From Bacteroidales bacterium (GTDB taxonomy: Bacteria; Bacteroidota; Bacteroidia; Bacteroidales; P3): a stretch of DNA of 64,000 nt. Shown here one piece after another: positions 26,900 to 35,537 of this stretch. The stretch spans positions 102,582 through 166,581 of the forward strand of contig JAGAYN010000031.1 of assembly GCA_017940465.1 (NCBI GenBank), read 5' to 3'. Below the pieces are notes generated by a model that was given only the letters and a program-made list of their open reading frames with translations, was not told where the DNA came from and did not search any database. The position numbers and the translations under genes are program-made. Positions within the stretch are counted from its first letter, which is position 1; each line of letters begins with the position of its first letter.

Positions 26900-27385
26900 A
26901 TGGATAGAATAGAATTATACCTAAAGACAGCGTTTTGCTGCATGGCTTGCGACGGCGAAATTGCTCCTGCAGAAATGGAGAAGATAAAGACGTTGCCTCA
27001 TTTCAAAGAAATTAATTTACAAAAAATGCTCTCGGAGTATCTTTTGCAACTGCAGAAAGAAGGCAACAGATTCCTGAAGAAGTACCTTGACGAGGTGAAA
27101 TCAGCTGTGTTAACAGAAGAGGAAGAGTGTGAGCTGGCAAGTATCGCCATCCAAACCATCGAAGTGGACAAATCGATTGAATACAACGAGGTGGCATTCT
27201 TCAAAAAAATCCGTAAACGTCTAAAGCTGACGAATGAAAAGCTTTTGACAGCAATTCCCGAAAATCCCGATGTTATCGATCAAATCTCCCCCGAAGACTA
27301 TCTCCTCCCAGACATCACGGACGAAGATGACTTATCTCTTTGGACGGACACTTTCTCCAATATCAGTGGTAGCTATTCTGCATAA
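26900..27385 (+). CDS. TerB-like protein (island gene 7)
   Basis: 161 residues from the ATG opening MDRIELYLKTAFCCMACDGEIAPAE; an in-frame ATG at 26876 overlaps the AAA+ gene and looks less likely. CDGEIAP.E near residues 17-25 and the second-half pattern VDKSIEYNEVAFFKKIRKRL match the two metal-binding repeats of TerB domains, found in tellurite-resistance and stress or defence clusters. The acidic C-terminus (EDYLLPDITDEDDLSLW) could be a docking tail. It is the last gene of the cassette and an IS remnant begins about 105 bases later. Confidence 0.65.
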   Translation: MDRIELYLKTAFCCMACDGEIAPAEMEKIKTLPHFKEINLQKMLSEYLLQLQKEGNRFLKKYLDEVKSAVLTEEEECELASIAIQTIEVDKSIEYNEVAFFKKIRKRLKLTNEKLLTAIPENPDVIDQISPEDYLLPDITDEDDLSLWTDTFSNISGSYSA

Positions 27386-27490
27386 GAATAGTAAAACCTA
27401 AGCATTCCTTACTAGAGTACAACTGACGGTAGAACAGCCTGAACTCCTTTTTTAAACTATTGTGTATTATGGTATTGTAAGAAAAACTCC

Positions 27491-28318
27491 CCAGGGCAAA
27501 CGCATCAAATTTCCAGGAGAGAGAAGAGATAATCGATGCTCCAGCCGGCTTTGAGGCGTTTGGTAACGAGGCTCCCCTTGCCTTTGTCGCGCTTGAGGAT
27601 GTTGAGGGAGAATTTCCGCACCAGGGCAAAGTTTTCGGCGGACATTCCGGCACGTTTGCGCTGGCGGTCCTCGCCGAAAGACATGTCGAGGACCCAGTGC
27701 AGGGAGTTCTCCACGGCCCAGTGGTTGCGGATGTGCCGTATGTAGCCGGCCCCGCTGTCGACAATCTTCTCCGCGATGGCCCTCTGCGTCCCCATCGCGT
27801 CGATGGTTATCACGGAGCCCTCGAGGCACAGCATGTCCAGCAGCTCCGGTATGGCCGTTATCTCGTTGCTCTTGTCGCGCGTCTTGCGCTGCCCAAGGCA
27901 GATGCCGCTGCCTCATCAGGCTCGACAGCCATAGCACTCCACGCTCCATGCATGGACGAGGTGGATGGCCGTGTTGTCGCGGTGCCCGTCGCGGCTCCCG
28001 CACACCGTCTTGCCGTCGATGGCGATGGCCTTCTCCGCCACCCCATCGGGTTTAAGTCCGCTCGCCCACTCGAGGAACAGCCGCTCGTGGTGTGCCGTCG
28101 GCTATGCCGACAACTGGCGGAACTTTTACCTATAGACCTAATAACAACCATACACAGGGTATATTACAGGTCGGCAGACAGATATTTACCAACACACGGC
28201 ACCCAAAGTGTTCATAACGTGGCGGTTTCTCTTTTCCGCCGCATACGCCCTGTTGAAAATACCGCCCTCCCTGTTCATACCGTTGGATTTTTCAGACATT
28301 TTGATGCGTTTGCCCTGG
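27491..28318 (-). mobile_element. ISAs1-family element, internally deleted
   Basis: Perfect 19-bp terminal inverted repeats, CCAGGGCAAACGCATCAAA (27491-27509) and its complement (28300-28318), enclose 828 bases, shorter than complete ISAs1 elements at roughly 1.2 kb. It contains the broken transposase on the minus strand. I see no matching target duplication (flanks AAAACTCC and CAGGACGA). With intact ends it could still be mobilised by an active relative. Confidence 0.75.
27505..28110 (-). pseudogene. ISAs1-type transposase remnant
   Basis: Minus-strand pieces in two frames: HHERLFLEWASGLKPDGVAE and IAIDGKTVCGS up to a stop near 27920, then DKSNEITAIPELLDMLC, MGTQRAIAEKIVDSGAG and NHWAVENSLHWVLDMSFGED to LEI-stop inside the left terminal repeat. 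The N-terminus is missing, there is a frameshift near 27920, and the central region between GAGYI and RNHWAVEN is deleted. It cannot make an active enzyme. Confidence 0.75.
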
Positions 28319-28624
28319 CAGGACGAGGAAGAATGATACTCGGAAAGGGGTTGATCCTCAATGGTATCTGTTATGTTACGGGAGACAGACTTTGGAAAGA
28401 AGGGCTGTAAAAGAGGTGTCTTCCACTTGGCGAAATATTTTTCATGACCGTAGACTTGGTGACGTGTTCGCCCGTGGTGGCGGCCGGGATGCTTTGCATT
28501 CTCCAAATAGTCTCCTGGTTGATAAAAAGGGGAGCAAAACCTATAGCATACAAGTCGCTGGCAGATAGTCTGTTGTAATCGGGCAAAAATGACGCTGTTT
28601 GAGATTTTTTGAAGGCTTTTTTGG
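28319..28624. other. intergenic, no supported gene
   Basis: AT-richer DNA between the IS end and the terminator of the DUF2807 gene. Short frames on both strands (for example a minus frame containing INQETIWRMQS) have no recognisable family, start or promoter. Confidence 0.4.
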
Positions 28625-28628
28625 TAAA

Positions 28629-28662
28629 GAAAAAAGCCCCGCGACGGGTGTCGTCGCGGGGC
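28629..28662 (-). terminator. terminator of the mnmA-rsmE-DUF4159-DUF2807 operon
   Basis: On the minus strand GCCCCGCGACG pairs with CGTCGCGGGGC and is followed by a T-rich run (complement of 28629-28635). Confidence 0.85.
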
Positions 28663-28686
28663 ATACGGTAGGAGGTTGCGAGGGGG

Positions 28687-29466
28687 CTATTTGCGGCGGA
28701 GGCGCGAGAGGACATCGGTGGGGCAGTCGATGTCGCGCGGGGTGCCGCTGTAGGTGAGGGTGCTGGCGCCGGTGATATTGACGCGCAGGCTTTCGGTGCA
28801 CTGCACCAGGGCATTGCTGGCATCGGTCAAGGCGCCTTTCACCTTTCTGGCCACCAGGTTCTTGGCATCCAGTTTGGATGCCTGGCTCATATCGAGGTCG
28901 AGGTGGATGTAGGCACTGCCGGTGATGAGCGCCGTGGAGGCCCCTTTGGATTCGTATTCCACCATGCCCGATTCCACACGTCCATGGAAGTAGGATGCCC
29001 CTGCAAGTTCGATGTCGGCCTTCTTGGCAGCGGTGATGTTGCCCTCGAAGGTGGAGGCGTCGTCGATGTCTAGCTTCACAATGTCGCCGTTGAGCCCCAT
29101 GGGGGTGCGGAACGACGAGGCGCCGGAGAGCTCCACCTCGGTCAGTTGGGGGTTGTAGGGCAGCACGATGCGGGGGCGCTGCTTCATGCTGTTGCGCCCT
29201 TTCAAACGAATGCTGAGTTTGCCGTTCTCCACCTCGAACTCAATGTTATTGTGCAGATGTGCCGGCAGGGTGGCTACAGGCTGCTTCACGGTGTCGCTCA
29301 CGATGACCTCGAATGCCGAACTGACCTCCAGCCTGGTGTAGGTGCCGCCGAGGGTCAGCACCTTGGTGTCGGGGTTGGTGGCGCTTTTCTTCTTGCGCTG
29401 GGCGTTGGCATCAATCCCTGCCAGCATCAGCAGGCAGGCCATAAGGGCGGTGACGGTTGTCTTCAT
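28687..29466 (-). CDS. secreted DUF2807 (GIN domain) protein
   Basis: 259 residues from the ATG opening MKTTVTALMACLLMLAGIDANAQ, a signal peptide; an in-frame ATG ten codons earlier overlaps the preceding gene. The rest is a right-handed beta-helix-like repeat with many SGAS/DAS turns (VELSGASSFRT, LDIDDASTFEG, IELAGASYFHG), typical of the DUF2807 head/GIN domain of putative adhesins or anti-sigma-linked proteins. It starts 13 bases after the DUF4159 stop, as the last gene of the operon. Confidence 0.85.
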   Translation of the reverse strand: MKTTVTALMACLLMLAGIDANAQRKKKSATNPDTKVLTLGGTYTRLEVSSAFEVIVSDTVKQPVATLPAHLHNNIEFEVENGKLSIRLKGRNSMKQRPRIVLPYNPQLTEVELSGASSFRTPMGLNGDIVKLDIDDASTFEGNITAAKKADIELAGASYFHGRVESGMVEYESKGASTALITGSAYIHLDLDMSQASKLDAKNLVARKVKGALTDASNALVQCTESLRVNITGASTLTYSGTPRDIDCPTDVLSRLRRK

Positions 29467-29479
29467 ATTCTTCAAGTGT

Positions 29480-30127
29480 TTAATTGTTAAATGCATATCT
29501 TACTATATCGGACCCCATTCGGAGGGCTTTCTGTCGCGTCTGGGGGCTGTCGTTGTGCACATCGGGATCCTCCCAGCCGTCGCCCAGGTCGCATTCCCAG
29601 GTGAAGAAGCACACCAGCCGCCCCTCCCACACCAGACCGTAGCCCTTGGGGGGCTTGTTGTCGTGTTCGTGTATCTTGGGCAATCCGTTGGGGAAGTCGT
29701 ACTTTTGGTGATAGATAGGGTGGGAGAAGGGCAGTTCCACAAACTCCAGCTCCGGGAACACCTTCTTCATCTGCGGCACGACGAACTCACGTAGGCCGTA
29801 GTTGTCGTCTATGTGCAGGAAGCCGCCACCGATGAGATAGGTGCGCAGGTTCTGTGCCTCGCGGTCGGAAAAGACCACGTTGCCGTGGCCCGTCATGTGC
29901 ACAACGGGGTGGTTGAACAACTCTGCGCTGCCCACATCCACCGTGGCGTATTGCGGGTTGAGCCCCATCTGCTGGTCCTGGTTGCAGAAAGCGATAAGGT
30001 TGGTCAGCGAAGTCGGGTTGGCATACCAGTCGCCACCGCCGCCGTATTTGAGCAGCGCCAGTTGGGGCTGGGCCGTAGCCACCAGCCAATGTGTCAGGAT
30101 TGTCAGTATGAACAGTATGCGTTTCAT
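29480..30127 (-). CDS. secreted DUF4159 domain protein
   Basis: 215 residues, signal peptide [20 protein letters not shown]. Contains the DUF4159 pattern (ALLKYGGGGDWYANPTSL, HMTGHGNVVFSD, LIGGGFLHIDDNYG), a class I glutamine amidotransferase-like fold of unknown role in Bacteroidota and other Gram-negatives. Its ATG overlaps the rsmE stop (ATGA), so it is translationally coupled to rsmE. Confidence 0.88.
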   Translation of the reverse strand: MKRILFILTILTHWLVATAQPQLALLKYGGGGDWYANPTSLTNLIAFCNQDQQMGLNPQYATVDVGSAELFNHPVVHMTGHGNVVFSDREAQNLRTYLIGGGFLHIDDNYGLREFVVPQMKKVFPELEFVELPFSHPIYHQKYDFPNGLPKIHEHDNKPPKGYGLVWEGRLVCFFTWECDLGDGWEDPDVHNDSPQTRQKALRMGSDIVRYAFNN

Positions 30128-30840
30128 GCGTTGTCGTTGATGAAATTGAAAGCTGTTACGGCGTATAGCGCCGCCGTCTCGGTACGCAACCGGCTGGGAC
30201 CGAGGCTGACTGGCAGGAAGCCCTGTTGCAGTGCCGAAGCGATCTCCTCGGTGGAGAAGTCGCCTTCGGGACCTATCAGCAGGGTCGCGTCCCGGCCGGC
30301 CGTAAGGGCTTTCGCCAGGGGAGTGCGCGGCTGCCCGGCCTCGCAGTGGGCTATGAGGCGGAGCCCTGTGGGGGCTGCTGAGGCCACCCACTCGCGCATC
30401 GGCACAGCCTCGTGGATAGTAGGCAGCACGGTGTGCAGGCTTTGCTTCATGGCGCTGAGGGCTATCTTCTGCAGCCGGTCGGTCTTCAGGAACGACCGCT
30501 CGCTGTGGTCGCACCGCAGCAGGGTGATTTCCCCCACGCCCACCTCCACGGCCTTCTCCACCAGCCACTCCATCCTCGACGGGTTCTTGGTGGGGGCTAC
30601 GGCCAAGTGGATCGAGAACGGTGGGTGGTAATTCGGGCACTCCGAGCGTAGGGCTTCCACCACGCAGGCCTTGTCGTTGGCTTCCAATATGCGGCAGTGG
30701 TGCAATGCGCCGCGACCGTCGGTGACCTCGATGGCATCCCCCTGCCGCAGCCGCAGCACACGCACCGCGTGGCGGCTCTCCTCGGGGTCGAGGGTGCAAA
30801 GTGCATCGGGGGTTATATCAGGGCAATAGAAGAGGTTCAT
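30124..30840 (-). CDS. rsmE: 16S rRNA (uracil-1498-N3)-methyltransferase
   Basis: 238 residues. N-terminal PUA-like part ([21 protein letters not shown]) and C-terminal SPOUT knot with [14 protein letters not shown] and [13 protein letters not shown], the SAM-binding motifs of RsmE. It methylates U1498 in 16S rRNA helix 44. Start and stop overlap mnmA and the DUF4159 gene by ATGA junctions. Confidence 0.95.
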   Translation of the reverse strand: MNLFYCPDITPDALCTLDPEESRHAVRVLRLRQGDAIEVTDGRGALHHCRILEANDKACVVEALRSECPNYHPPFSIHLAVAPTKNPSRMEWLVEKAVEVGVGEITLLRCDHSERSFLKTDRLQKIALSAMKQSLHTVLPTIHEAVPMREWVASAAPTGLRLIAHCEAGQPRTPLAKALTAGRDATLLIGPEGDFSTEEIASALQQGFLPVSLGPSRLRTETAALYAVTAFNFINDNA

Positions 30841-31892
30841 ACAATCATTCCGGAGGCTATGACAAGGTGGGAATCAGCGTCGTATATAGTGGCGTACTGG
30901 CCTGCGGCAATGCCCTGTATGCGGTCGGCACTCTCGATGAGGGCGCTCCCGTCGGCATGCACTTCGAGGCGGCCGGGGTGGAACTCGGGGGTATGGCGGA
31001 TTTTGAAGGTGACGCTGTCGCCACCGGGGTTCACCCCGCTCAGCCACCGGAAGCCGCCGAGGGGGATGTGGCGGCCGTACTGCGCCTCGGGGTCATAGCC
31101 TTGCGACACATACAGCACGTTCTCCTCAATGTCTTTCCGCACTACAAACCAGGGCCCTCCGCCGAGGTAGAGCCCCTTGCGCTGGCCGATGGTGTGGAAC
31201 CAGTAGCCGCGGTGCTTGCCCAGCACACGGCCCGTCTCCAGCTCCACGATGTCCCCCTCTCGCTCCCCCAGATACCTCTTGATGAAGTCGTTATAGTTGA
31301 TCTTGCCGAGGAAGCAGATGCCCTGCGAGTCCTTGCGCGTAGCCGAGGGCAGGCTGGCCTGGGCGGCGATGGCGCGCACGTCGCTCTTCATCAGGTGCCC
31401 GATGGGGAACATCAGGCGTTCTATCTGCCTGTATTCCAGTTGCGAGAGGAAATCCGTCTGGTCTTTCACAGGGTCCTTGGCGGTGGCCAGGAAGGTGATG
31501 CCGTCCAGCGTGTCGGTGGTGGCATAGTGGCCGGTGGCGATGCGGTCGTAGGCGTGGCCGCGGATGTCGTCGAACGCCCCGAACTTAATCAGCCGGTTGC
31601 ACATCACATCGGGGTTGGGCGTCAGGCCACGGCGCACGGAATCAATCGTATAGCTCACCACACGGTCCCAATACTCGCGGTGCAGGTCCACCTCCTCGAA
31701 GCGGCATCCATAGCGGCGGGCCAGCCATTGCGTCAGTTCGATATCCTCCTCCGCAGGGCAACTGATATACCCCTCCTCGTCCTCCATGCCGATGCGGATG
31801 TAGAAAATGTCGGGCGTGATGCCCTGCTCCTTCAGCAGGTGCACCACCACCGAGCTGTCCACTCCTCCCGATACCAATGCGGCGACGTTCAT
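30837..31892 (-). CDS. mnmA: tRNA-specific 2-thiouridylase
   Basis: 351 residues from the ATG opening [20 protein letters not shown]; the frame continues upstream but the PP-loop should be N-terminal. MnmA adenylates and thiolates U34 of Lys, Glu and Gln tRNAs. PP-loop SGGVDSS at 8-14, first catalytic Cys in [12 protein letters not shown], second in [11 protein letters not shown]. First gene of the operon mnmA-rsmE-DUF4159-DUF2807. About 335 bases without a gene lie upstream, holding repeat copy B and the terminator of the lipoprotein gene. Confidence 0.95.
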   Translation of the reverse strand: MNVAALVSGGVDSSVVVHLLKEQGITPDIFYIRIGMEDEEGYISCPAEEDIELTQWLARRYGCRFEEVDLHREYWDRVVSYTIDSVRRGLTPNPDVMCNRLIKFGAFDDIRGHAYDRIATGHYATTDTLDGITFLATAKDPVKDQTDFLSQLEYRQIERLMFPIGHLMKSDVRAIAAQASLPSATRKDSQGICFLGKINYNDFIKRYLGEREGDIVELETGRVLGKHRGYWFHTIGQRKGLYLGGGPWFVVRKDIEENVLYVSQGYDPEAQYGRHIPLGGFRWLSGVNPGGDSVTFKIRHTPEFHPGRLEVHADGSALIESADRIQGIAAGQYATIYDADSHLVIASGMIV

Positions 31893-32019
31893 CCCTTTTT
31901 TACAATTTACAACCCTATATAACGGCCTCCACGGTGTATTATTGCCTCCGCGCAGCGTTTTTGGTGCAATATGCTGGTTATCACAATGGTACATCCATAT
32001 AACCCTCCCCGCAAAAATC

Positions 32020-32124
32020 CCGTCAAAAAATGCAACAAAACCCCGAAAACAGCCGATTTTTGCCCGTTTGCAACAGGTTGATAAACAGCATGTAAGAGGT
32101 ATCCTCTTCTTCCCCTCTTCTTCC
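32020..32124 (-). repeat. interspersed intergenic repeat, copy B
   Basis: The reverse complement aligns with 6217-6310 over the purine-rich GGAAGAAGAG block, CCTC, GCTGT, CCTGTTG and a TGTTTTCGG segment. Both copies lie within about 250 bases upstream of a gene in the same orientation. Confidence 0.45.
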
Positions 32125-32162
32125 TCACTAGGACATTGAAAAGCATCGGGCCGGAATATGGG

Positions 32163-32207
32163 AAAAAAGAACCGCGTAGGAGCGGCAAGATGTCGCCCCT
32201 ACGCGGT
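32163..32207 (-). terminator. terminator of the lipoprotein gene
   Basis: On the minus strand ACCGCGTAGG pairs with CCTACGCGGT (arms 32171-32180 and 32198-32207), extended inward by GCG/CGC and followed by TCTTTTTT. Confidence 0.8.
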
Positions 32208-32227
32208 CATAAGTGCGGAGAGGATGC

Positions 32228-33238
32228 CTATTCCTCGATAGGTTCGTATACGGGCTGGAGTGTCACGTCGCCGGTGGCAGTGAATATGCGCGGATTGTCT
32301 GTGTTGCCGTCTCCCCAGTGCAGGAATCGCTGGGTGCTGTTGCTGTAGGCGTAGAGAATCACCTCGTCGCCCAGAATGTATATGCCATCGCCAAAAACGT
32401 TACCTTCGACATTGATGCGGCACAACGGGGCATCCATGCCGCTGCCGTCGCTGTAGCGGAAATAGTAGCGGTACTTGCCTTCGTAGGAGTCGTCCCATTC
32501 CTGTGTCCACGAGGTGGTATAATCGCCGTCGTACGTGTGGCTGTAGGTATAGTCTCTCCCCGTATACCCATAGGAATAGCTCTCGCATGAGCCGGTAACA
32601 CTGTTTTTGGAGAGCATTTCCATAGGAAGATAAGTAAATTCATGGAACACCAACTCTATAGGAACTTGCCGCATGGGATTTATCTTGCTGTCGCAGGTGT
32701 AGGTATAGGTATCGGTGTGAGTCCCGCTAGTATAGCGCTCCTCGACCAGGTTCCCGTTCTCCCAGGTGTAGTAAGTGGTGCCGCCATCGGAACGGGTCTT
32801 TCTGACAATCTCTCCAGAAGCGTTGTACTCGTATGTGTAGCTGGATGTATAGCCATCTCTGTAGGTGCTGATGGACCCTGTCACCATGTCGCCTGTATAG
32901 AGAAGGGTGGTAGTCGTGCTTCCTCCACGAATCTCTTTCGCCTTCCCATTCTCGTAGATGATTTCAATACTGCCAAAGTATTGGTTCTCATCGTCGTATA
33001 CCTCTAGCTCTTTAACTTTCCCATTCTCCCAAATGAATTTGTATCGACTGAAGTCTCGGGCACCTTCGTAATGATCCTTACGTTTCTCATAGAAATGCTG
33101 CTCCCACCACTCGAGTCGCTTCTCGCCGTCGGAGGCGGGGTCTGTGGGGGTGGTGGACGTTGAGTCTTCTTTGCCGCAGGCGGCGAAAAGAATCATGGCG
33201 CCGAGCGCCAGTGTCATCAGTTTGTGTGGTTTGGTCAT
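32228..33238 (-). CDS. lipoprotein of unknown function with YD-like repeats
   Basis: 336 residues. Lipobox LFAAC (Cys about 21) after a signal peptide, then a low-complexity linker (STSTTPTDPASDG). The body is rich in YxYE and GKxKE turns (WENGKVKELEVYDDE, YENGKAKEIRGG, YTWENGNLVEER), like the RHS/YD-type or toxin_SS1-like surface lipoproteins of Bacteroidetes. The C-terminal RFLHWGDGNTDNPRIFTATG plus DVTLQPVYE resembles a partial InlB B-repeat. It is a single-gene unit with a long leader. Confidence 0.7.
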   Translation of the reverse strand: MTKPHKLMTLALGAMILFAACGKEDSTSTTPTDPASDGEKRLEWWEQHFYEKRKDHYEGARDFSRYKFIWENGKVKELEVYDDENQYFGSIEIIYENGKAKEIRGGSTTTTLLYTGDMVTGSISTYRDGYTSSYTYEYNASGEIVRKTRSDGGTTYYTWENGNLVEERYTSGTHTDTYTYTCDSKINPMRQVPIELVFHEFTYLPMEMLSKNSVTGSCESYSYGYTGRDYTYSHTYDGDYTTSWTQEWDDSYEGKYRYYFRYSDGSGMDAPLCRINVEGNVFGDGIYILGDEVILYAYSNSTQRFLHWGDGNTDNPRIFTATGDVTLQPVYEPIEE

Positions 33239-33370
33239 CTTGTTTCCCTGCTACGTGTCGGGCGCAACTGTTAGTTCTGTCCGCAGGCCCTGCCGACTTG
33301 TCGATTCTTACAACGAAGAAAGTGGAGCCATCCATTTGTGACCCTATTTTCCAAGTGAGGGCTGGACTCC

Positions 33371-33475
33371 CTATGATATAAATAAAGGTTTAATGAGTCG
33401 CTCCACAAGGATGTATACAATATATGTATAAACAACCAATAGGAGCATCTGTCTACCCTTTATTCCTAATATCAT
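33371..33475 (-). CDS. possible 34-residue membrane peptide
   Basis: A short frame on the same transcript as the lipoprotein gene: MILGIKGRQMLLLVVYTYIV then YILVERLIKPLFIS. It has a single hydrophobic helix flanked by basic residues and lies 81 bases after the predicted promoter. The only support is the position, the start, and the membrane-peptide composition. It could equally be untranslated leader. The rest of 33239-33657 shows no gene. Confidence 0.3.
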   Translation of the reverse strand: MILGIKGRQMLLLVVYTYIVYILVERLIKPLFIS

Positions 33476-33562
33476 GTGTGTGAAGTGTCCAGTTTCACTT
33501 GGTAGGAATAAGGCGAAAAATGCAACTTTCCCGGCAAACCAAACTCTTGCGGTTTGCGACTG

Positions 33563-33593
33563 CAAAAGTACAAACTTTTTCCCACACGGCAAA
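33563..33593 (-). promoter_or_regulatory. promoter of the lipoprotein gene
   Basis: On the minus strand TTTG (33593-33590), 19 bases, TACTTTTG (33570-33563). The lipoprotein ATG is about 320 bases downstream, an unusually long leader that could hold the 34-residue frame. Confidence 0.65.
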
Positions 33594-33657
33594 GAAAAAG
33601 TTTGCCATGGGGGCGGATATAGCTGTGGAACAGGGGAATGGGGCGGGCGGGGAGGGT

Positions 33658-34929
33658 CTAACGGACAAGGTGGCGGCGGTAGACGCGGGCGGCCCACCAG
33701 GCGGCGGCGGCGAAGAGGAGGAGCAGGAGGAGGGCGGAGAGGAGAAGCTGCCAAGTGGCGATGCCGAAGGGCAGGCGCAGCATGACACCCACCGGAGCCG
33801 AGAAGGGGACGAGGGAGAGCCACGCCGCCAGTCCGCCGGCGGGAGCCTGCAACGCCAAGGGCGTGAGCATCATCGCGGCCAGCAGCGGCGACATCACCAG
33901 CAGCACCCATTGCAGGGCATCGGCATCACCGTCGAGCCGTGCCGCCAGCGCGGCCAGCAGGGCTCCGTAGAGCAGGTAGCCCAGCAGGAAGAACAGCAGG
34001 AACACGCCCGCCACCAGCGGAAGGCGTATGGCGGTGAGGCCCTGCACCGTCTCGTCGACCAGCGTGACGGTGGTGTTGTACTGCGCCGTGGCGTCGCTGC
34101 CCTTGCTGGCCAGGGTGCGGGCCTGCTGCTGCTCGCGGGCCTGGGCGAACAGCTCGGGTGCCGAAGCCTGTATGCCGCGCACGGCCAGGGTGGTGAGCAA
34201 CGCCCAGAGGGTCAGCTGCAGGACTGCCGTCAGCGCCACGCCGCCCACCTTGCCCACCATCAGCTGCGTGGGCCGCACCGTGGCGGCCATCACCTCGGCC
34301 ACCCGCGTGCTCTTCTCCTCCTGCACGGCGCGCATCACCTGCACCCCGAACACAATCAGCGCCAGCACCATCAGCACCGCCAGCACGGTGGCCACGGCGC
34401 TTTTCACGGCGGCGAAGCTCTCGCGTCCGGTGGCGGCGTCGCGCGTGCGTAACTTTATATAGGTGCTCTCCACGGAGTGGTAGACCGAGGGCTCCACCTG
34501 ATAGACATCCTCCAGTATGGCGTTGCGCAGGAGGGTCTGCATCTGGCTGTCGATGAGGCTTTGCAGCTTCAGCGGCGGCCGGCTGCTGCGGTGGTAGAGG
34601 AAGGCGTCGCGGGGGATGGTGGTCTCGCGCATGGGTACGAAAAGGATGGCGGCCACGCTGCGGTCGCTCTCCATCTGGCGGCGGGCATAGTCGAGGCTGG
34701 GCATGGCGCGGAAGTCGACCCCGTCGGCCGGACGCAGGGAGTGCTCGAAGAGCCCTGTCTCGTCGACCACCAGCACCGTGGCCTCCTCCTCGGCGCGGCT
34801 GGCGGCCACCACGGGCAGCGCATACAGCGCCGCAAGCAACAGCGGCACCATCAGCGTCACCACCCAGAAGGCCGGACGGCGCAGCCGCAGCGCCACTTCC
34901 CGATGCAGAATCAACAGTGTCTTGCTCAT
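33658..34929 (-). CDS. ABC-2 type transporter permease
   Basis: 423 residues from the ATG opening MSKTLLILHREVALRLRRPA, chosen because it overlaps the ATPase stop (ATGA). Topology is of the NatB/ABC-2 type: one N-terminal membrane helix, a large extracytoplasmic domain (about 45-200), then five or six helices (VLAVLMVLALIVFGVQVM, LTLWALLTTLAV, LVAGVFLLFFLLGYLLYGAL, LLSALLLLLLFAAAAW). It partners the ATPase encoded just upstream. Substrate unknown. Confidence 0.85.
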   Translation of the reverse strand: MSKTLLILHREVALRLRRPAFWVVTLMVPLLLAALYALPVVAASRAEEEATVLVVDETGLFEHSLRPADGVDFRAMPSLDYARRQMESDRSVAAILFVPMRETTIPRDAFLYHRSSRPPLKLQSLIDSQMQTLLRNAILEDVYQVEPSVYHSVESTYIKLRTRDAATGRESFAAVKSAVATVLAVLMVLALIVFGVQVMRAVQEEKSTRVAEVMAATVRPTQLMVGKVGGVALTAVLQLTLWALLTTLAVRGIQASAPELFAQAREQQQARTLASKGSDATAQYNTTVTLVDETVQGLTAIRLPLVAGVFLLFFLLGYLLYGALLAALAARLDGDADALQWVLLVMSPLLAAMMLTPLALQAPAGGLAAWLSLVPFSAPVGVMLRLPFGIATWQLLLSALLLLLLFAAAAWWAARVYRRHLVR

Positions 34930-35537
34930 AGCTGTAAGGTCTTGTCGCACAGGTCCGCGGCGGCCTGCAGGTTGTGGGTGGATATGATGAAGGCGGTGCC
35001 GGAGGCCTTCAGCCGCAGCACCTCGCCGCGCAGCAGGTCGGCATTGGCTTGGTCAAGTCCGGAGAAGGGCTCGTCCAGTATCACCAGCCGCGGCCGGTGC
35101 ACCAGGGTGGCAATCAGCTGCACCTTCTGCTGCATCCCTTTGCTCAGTCGGTTCACCGGCAGGCGGTACCAGTCCGCCGCCCCCAGCCGATTGAACCACT
35201 CCCGCGCCGCCGCCTCGGCCGCGCTTCTGGAGAGCCCCTTGAGGCGGGCCATGTAGCACACCTGCTCGCCGGCCCGCATGCGGCGGTAGAGGCCGCGCTC
35301 CTCGGGCAGGTAGCCTATCTGTGCGAGGTCGGCCTGCTGCAGCGGATGCCCCTCGAAGAGCACCTCTCCGGCATCGGGTTGGAGGATGCCCGTCACGATG
35401 CGGAGCAGCGTCGTCTTGCCGGCCCCGTTGGCGCCCAGCAGCGCCAGGGCCTGCCCCGGGTCGAGGCTGAAGCCTGTGTCGTGCAGCACCTGATGGCTGC
35501 CGAAAGCCTTGCTGATGTGGTTTACTTGGAGGACCAT
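34926..35537 (-). CDS. ABC transporter ATPase, short
   Basis: 203 residues. Walker A GANGAGKT (35-42), signature LSKGMQQK (131-138, LSGGQ class), Walker B LVILDEP (151-157), H-loop STHN. The ABC core is complete, but the roughly 100-residue C-terminal extension often present in NatA-type ATPases is absent. The overlap with the permease start suggests this is the natural end. The start overlaps the BatA-like gene by 16 bases. It energises the ABC-2 permease. Confidence 0.9.
   Translation of the reverse strand: MVLQVNHISKAFGSHQVLHDTGFSLDPGQALALLGANGAGKTTLLRIVTGILQPDAGEVLFEGHPLQQADLAQIGYLPEERGLYRRMRAGEQVCYMARLKGLSRSAAEAAAREWFNRLGAADWYRLPVNRLSKGMQQKVQLIATLVHRPRLVILDEPFSGLDQANADLLRGEVLRLKASGTAFIISTHNLQAAADLCDKTLQL

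Noticed and set aside
28186-28506. Minus-strand gene of about 106 codons right of the IS
   Set aside because: It crosses the IS end, has no similarity I recognise and lacks a promoter.
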